Source: JBFJWU01 sp041623475 [NCBI: bacterium] (GTDB lineage: Bacteria; J088). Taken from it: DNA of 10,700 bases. Under the pieces are notes generated by a model. The model was not told where the DNA came from and did not search any database. It saw only the letters and a list, made by a program, of their open reading frames with translations. The stretch is taken from contig JBFJWU010000089.1 in assembly GCA_041623475.1 (NCBI GenBank), forward strand, positions 1 through 10,700, written 5' to 3'. This document shows positions 7,447 to 10,700 of this stretch, piece by piece. The number at the start of each line of letters is the position of its first letter. The first letter of the stretch is position 1. The translations under genes and the position numbers were made by a program.

Positions 7447-8361
7447 TTGAATCCCGATCGCAGAACATTTCTGGCTTCAGGTGCGTCAGCAGTTGCCGCA
7501 TCTGCGTTGCCCGCGACGGCACAGGCAGACCTGCTGCAACAGGTCGAGCAGATCCCGCTGACGGATCTGAACCCGTATTCCACGGATACCGCGATATACG
7601 AACGTATCGTTGCCGCGATGCTGGACTCGGATGCGGGCAAGCGTATTGTTGAACGACTCTGGTTTGGCTATACACGGACAGACGATTTTGCGTACGGCGA
7701 ACGCGCAGTCATCCTCTGCTACTCGTGGTGGCGCACCTATCCAATGGGTCCGGACCGAATTCGCTCCGCAATGGCTGGCCGCAGAATGGCAAAACTGTTG
7801 CAGAACCGGGCTCCCGATCATCCGGCCGGACGGTTCTGGGGATCGTTATTCATGGGTGCAGAAGCGATCAGCCGCGGCCTGTTGAACGCAGTCAACCTGA
7901 TTCCAGACAGCGAAAAAATGATGAATCGCGTTCTCAGCGAGCATCCAGACTACTTCTATTACCTGCCAGCAACCATGCTGGGCAAACTGTATACCAAGGC
8001 ACCCGGTTTTCCGATCAGCGTCGGCAACCTGTCAAAGGCCATCGATTACCTGGAGGCGGTGCGCGAGAAGCAGGCCGACTATCTTGCTGTCTGGTATTTG
8101 TTTATGGCCGAAGCCTTGCATCTGGACGGACGTACCGAACAGGCGCTGGCGTTACTGGATGACATTCCCATTCGCTGCAAACCAATCGATGTCGGAACCC
8201 AGTACACCTATGAAACAACGCTGGCCGATGCCGAAAGTTTTCGCCAGGCCATCAAGTCCGGGACCTACAACAAATTGACCTGGGACCCCCTGCTGGAACC
8301 GGCGCGCACAATCCGTACACCGAAGCCTGGAACCACAGAGCAGGCCGGACCGGGGGCCTGA
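7447..8361 (+). CDS. Tat-exported helical (TPR/TatT-like) protein, TTG start
   Basis: This is a 304-residue protein. The TTG at 7447 is chosen as start because an AGGAA (7433-7437) sits nine bases upstream and because it gives a complete twin-arginine signal peptide: DRRTFLASG, a hydrophobic stretch, and ATAQA before a likely cut after residue 27. The mature part is almost all helical. The segment from about 140 to 245 (LLNAV, then LPATMLGKLYTKAPGFPISVGNLSKA, then ALALLDDIP) resembles the paired-helix repeats of TatT/TPR-like periplasmic proteins, which act in binding or transport partnerships. No enzyme motif or cofactor site is visible, so use of the Tat route suggests either folding in the cytoplasm or an associated partner. 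The TatT likeness is a fold-level impression, not a firm family call. It sits 37 bases after the deacetylase gene, most likely in the same transcript, and may serve the same envelope process. Confidence 0.75.
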   Translation: MNPDRRTFLASGASAVAASALPATAQADLLQQVEQIPLTDLNPYSTDTAIYERIVAAMLDSDAGKRIVERLWFGYTRTDDFAYGERAVILCYSWWRTYPMGPDRIRSAMAGRRMAKLLQNRAPDHPAGRFWGSLFMGAEAISRGLLNAVNLIPDSEKMMNRVLSEHPDYFYYLPATMLGKLYTKAPGFPISVGNLSKAIDYLEAVREKQADYLAVWYLFMAEALHLDGRTEQALALLDDIPIRCKPIDVGTQYTYETTLADAESFRQAIKSGTYNKLTWDPLLEPARTIRTPKPGTTEQAGPGA

Positions 8362-8435
8362 CTGCACAAAAAGCGCCCTGTTCGGCTATCGTAATAGCCT
8401 GAATCAGCGGACCTCTACACATCGGTAAACGACAC
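8362..8435 (+). other. Short gap with a small perfect dyad before the sensor kinase gene
   Basis: The 74-base spacer contains GGCTATCGTAATAGCC at 8384-8399, a perfect 6-base-pair dyad with a 4-base centre. It lacks a T run, so it is not a convincing intrinsic terminator. It could be an operator or a weak mRNA hairpin that separates kinase expression from the two genes upstream. No clear promoter hexamers are visible. Confidence 0.3.
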
Positions 8436-10700
8436 TTGGACTTCAGCCGCATCTACGCGCGCGTTCGCGCTGCGTTTGACACCAGTCATGACGCAATTCA
8501 GGCGGAGACGTTTGACCAGTGGCGCAGTGTATTTGCGATCCGGCGGCTGCGCCTGGCATTGCTGATCATCCTGTTCGGCAACCTGGCGTTCCTGGTCATG
8601 GATTTTGTCCTGCACCCGCAGGAGTTTGCCAATCTTGTGAAGTCAAGGGCAGTCCTGTCGGCGGCAATTGTTCCCGTGGTCGGACTGCTGTTTGTTCCGG
8701 CCATCAGCCGCTGGCCGCGCCTGGCCATGTTGTCCGGCGGCATCGGCATCAACTATCTGCTGGCCAGCAGTCATGTATTTGATGTCTACGCCGCCGTCAC
8801 AATGTTCGACATATTCGCGGTGTCCAGCTATTACCTGGGGTTGACGCTCGCCATTCTGGTCGTAACGCTGCTGGTCCCGGTTTACCTGGGTACGCACCTG
8901 TTCACCCAGGCTTTGATTGTTGGTTTCTACGCCCTCCACTATCGCGAAGTCGGCATTTTTCCCGGTGAACGGGAAGCCCTGTTCAACGATGCATTCCACA
9001 GCCTTTGGATCTGGGTGGTTGGCGACATCCTGATATTTATCCAGGGACGCATGTTGCGCAGTGAATTTGACGCCCGCCGCATGCTGGAAAGCACCAATCG
9101 CAAGCTCGGCGACGCGTACGCAAAATTGTCTGAACTGGACCGGATGAAAGGCGACTTCTTTGCCAATGTCAGTCACGAACTGCGAACCCCGCTGACCCTG
9201 ATCCTGGGATCGTTACAATCGATCGCCGGGCGACTACCCTCTCCGGATTTGTCAAAGGCCGTCGATGTCGGCATTCGCAACGCGTCCCGGCTGCTGGTCA
9301 TGATTAACGAACTTCTGGACCTGGCCCGCTTCGACAGCGGTCGGGCAGCACCCAAAAAGAAGGACGTTGACGTCGCGCGACTGGTTCGCGAAGTCGCCGC
9401 CAATTTTGACAGCAGTGGCACCGACCGCGAAATTGTCGTAACCGGCGCGCAGGACCCGGTAGCAGCCACGATTGATGCGCGGCAGGTCAAGAAGGTCCTC
9501 TACAACTTGTTGTCCAACGCGATGAAATTTACGGACCCGATGGACGGACGAATTGAAGTTGCCCTGCGTAACCTTGCGGACACGATTGAACTGGAGGTCC
9601 GGGACAACGGTCAGGGGATGCACAAGGATGAACTGGAAAAGATATTTGACCGTTTTTCCCAGGCTGAAAGCCACGCATCCACGTCGGTAGAAGGCACAGG
9701 AATCGGCCTGGCGCTGGTCAAGGAAATTGTCGATGCCCACAGCGGCTCCATTGACGTCGACAGTCATCCCGGCGCAGGGACCCGGTTTTGTATCACACTG
9801 CCCCGTGGGGATGCCGAGGTCCACCGGCTGGCTGACGTCAGCGACGGCGAAGCTGAAATGCTGGACGACCTGTATCGCGCCGGCCGGCACGCAGCCGCCC
9901 CTGACGATTCTGCAATCACCGAAGCCGGATCACAGCAGTTGGCCGACGATGCTGCAGAAGTCCTGGTCGTCGAAGACAACCCGGACCTGCGCCAGTACAT
10001 TGCGCAAATCCTGGCCCGCCGCTATCGAGTGTCAACCGCAGTCGACGGCGCAGATGGACTGCGTCAGGTATTGGAGCGGACCCCGGACCTGGTCGTCACC
10101 GACCTGATGATGCCAAACATGACCGGCAATGTACTGCTTCAGAAAATCCGGGCTGACGATCGGCCGGAAACGTCGGGTACGCCTGTAATTATCCTGACCG
10201 CGCAGGCTGCGACCGAAGCCAGGATTGATGCGCTGTCATCTGGTGCCGATGACTACCTTGGCAAACCGTTCCACGAGGGCGAATTGCTGGCCCGCGTCGA
10301 AAACCTGTTGCGCGCCCGGGCCCAGGAACGGCAATTGGCTGACCTGAATTCGCGGCTGCAGGATCGCGTCGAGAAACAGATGGCTGAACTGGTCCGCAGC
10401 GGCGGGCTGAAAAACTTCCTGCCCAGGGACATCGCCGAGCGAATCATCGACGGCGATATTGACCCGGACAAGCCACTGGAACGCCAACGGATTACAGCAC
10501 TGTTTGCAGATCTGGTCGGATACACCGAACTGACCAGCCAACTGGAACCGGAAGAAGCGGCGGCAATTCTGAATGAATACTTAAGCGAACTGACCGCAAC
10601 CACGGTCGAGTTCGGCGGATTTGTCGACAAGTTTGTCGGCGATGCCGTGATGTCGGTATTTGGGCCACCATCCCTGCCAGACCCCGTCCTGCAGGCCGCC
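8436..10700 (+). CDS. Hybrid sensor histidine kinase - receiver - class III adenylate/guanylate cyclase (partial, continues right)
   Basis: At least 755 residues are in view with no stop before the edge. The TTG at 8436 is chosen as start because no in-frame ATG precedes the membrane region and a stop lies just upstream at 8400-8402; its ribosome site is weak. Residues about 36-205 hold roughly six transmembrane helices, an unassigned membrane sensor. The kinase core has HELRTP (phospho-His247), the N box NLLSNAMKFT, DNGQGM (Asp390) and GTGIGLAL (420-427). The receiver has acidic ED at 513-514, phospho-acceptor Asp556 (VVTDLMMPN) and Lys610 (GKPF). After a helical linker (about 620-655) a class III cyclase begins: ALFADLVGYT (metal Asp692) and DKFVGDAVM (Lys732 and metal Asp736). 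Lys732 is at the position that specifies adenine, which favours cAMP. The catalytic Asn/Arg lie beyond the edge. It probably joins phosphotransfer to cyclic-nucleotide output in one chain, as in CyaC-type proteins. Confidence 0.92.
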   Translation, partial: MDFSRIYARVRAAFDTSHDAIQAETFDQWRSVFAIRRLRLALLIILFGNLAFLVMDFVLHPQEFANLVKSRAVLSAAIVPVVGLLFVPAISRWPRLAMLSGGIGINYLLASSHVFDVYAAVTMFDIFAVSSYYLGLTLAILVVTLLVPVYLGTHLFTQALIVGFYALHYREVGIFPGEREALFNDAFHSLWIWVVGDILIFIQGRMLRSEFDARRMLESTNRKLGDAYAKLSELDRMKGDFFANVSHELRTPLTLILGSLQSIAGRLPSPDLSKAVDVGIRNASRLLVMINELLDLARFDSGRAAPKKKDVDVARLVREVAANFDSSGTDREIVVTGAQDPVAATIDARQVKKVLYNLLSNAMKFTDPMDGRIEVALRNLADTIELEVRDNGQGMHKDELEKIFDRFSQAESHASTSVEGTGIGLALVKEIVDAHSGSIDVDSHPGAGTRFCITLPRGDAEVHRLADVSDGEAEMLDDLYRAGRHAAAPDDSAITEAGSQQLADDAAEVLVVEDNPDLRQYIAQILARRYRVSTAVDGADGLRQVLERTPDLVVTDLMMPNMTGNVLLQKIRADDRPETSGTPVIILTAQAATEARIDALSSGADDYLGKPFHEGELLARVENLLRARAQERQLADLNSRLQDRVEKQMAELVRSGGLKNFLPRDIAERIIDGDIDPDKPLERQRITALFADLVGYTELTSQLEPEEAAAILNEYLSELTATTVEFGGFVDKFVGDAVMSVFGPPSLPDPVLQAA

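Noticed and set aside
8643-9890. Two long minus-strand frames (8643-9176, 9252-9890) opposite the sensor kinase
   Set aside because: They are mirror frames of the membrane and kinase domains; composition is not protein-like and there are no motifs.
1-10700. Insertion sequences, phage genes, CRISPR arrays, tRNA or rRNA genes, toxin-antitoxin or restriction genes
   Set aside because: I looked for transposase and integrase motifs, regularly spaced repeats and structured RNA signatures on both strands and found none.

Overview
The window looks like chromosome of a GC-rich Gram-negative bacterium. Three adjacent gene products have lipoprotein signal peptides, one protein has a Tat signal, and there is a membrane-bound hybrid sensor kinase. 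A proteobacterium or a relative such as Myxococcota is plausible, but no single gene fixes the taxon. I see no tRNA, rRNA, insertion sequence, phage gene or CRISPR array.

Layout. (1) Positions 1-378, plus strand: the front part of an M16 (insulinase-type) metallopeptidase. It runs off the left edge and, around 205-225, is abruptly replaced by an unrelated coding tail in another frame, so the gene is broken or the assembly has a junction there. (2) Positions 392-5930, minus strand: a four-gene block read right to left. It contains a TIGR02147-family HTH regulator, a small unrecognised lipoprotein, a large lipoprotein with a Beta_propel domain (PF09826), and a von Willebrand A lipoprotein with an intact MIDAS site. 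The first three genes overlap (ATGA, then 14 bases). The fourth follows a 229-base gap holding a GC-rich hairpin with a short T run. (3) Positions 5931-6062: an AT-rich divergent control region with three copies of a GTGNACA(C/T) element, a candidate operator. (4) Positions 6063 to the right edge, plus strand: a membrane-anchored NodB-type polysaccharide deacetylase with a cytoplasmic zinc-finger-like N-terminus, a Tat-exported helical (TPR/TatT-like) protein starting at TTG, and a hybrid histidine kinase - receiver - class III nucleotidyl cyclase that continues past the window.

How it may fit together. The regulator probably controls its own operon of three surface or periplasmic lipoproteins: a propeller, a MIDAS adhesion-type domain and a small unknown partner. 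This is the best candidate here for an undescribed system, perhaps an envelope-anchored binding or adhesion complex. The plus-strand genes add an envelope glycan-modifying enzyme, a periplasmic protein and a phosphorelay-cyclic nucleotide sensor. That the two halves share the 5931-6062 control region is inference from their divergent layout.
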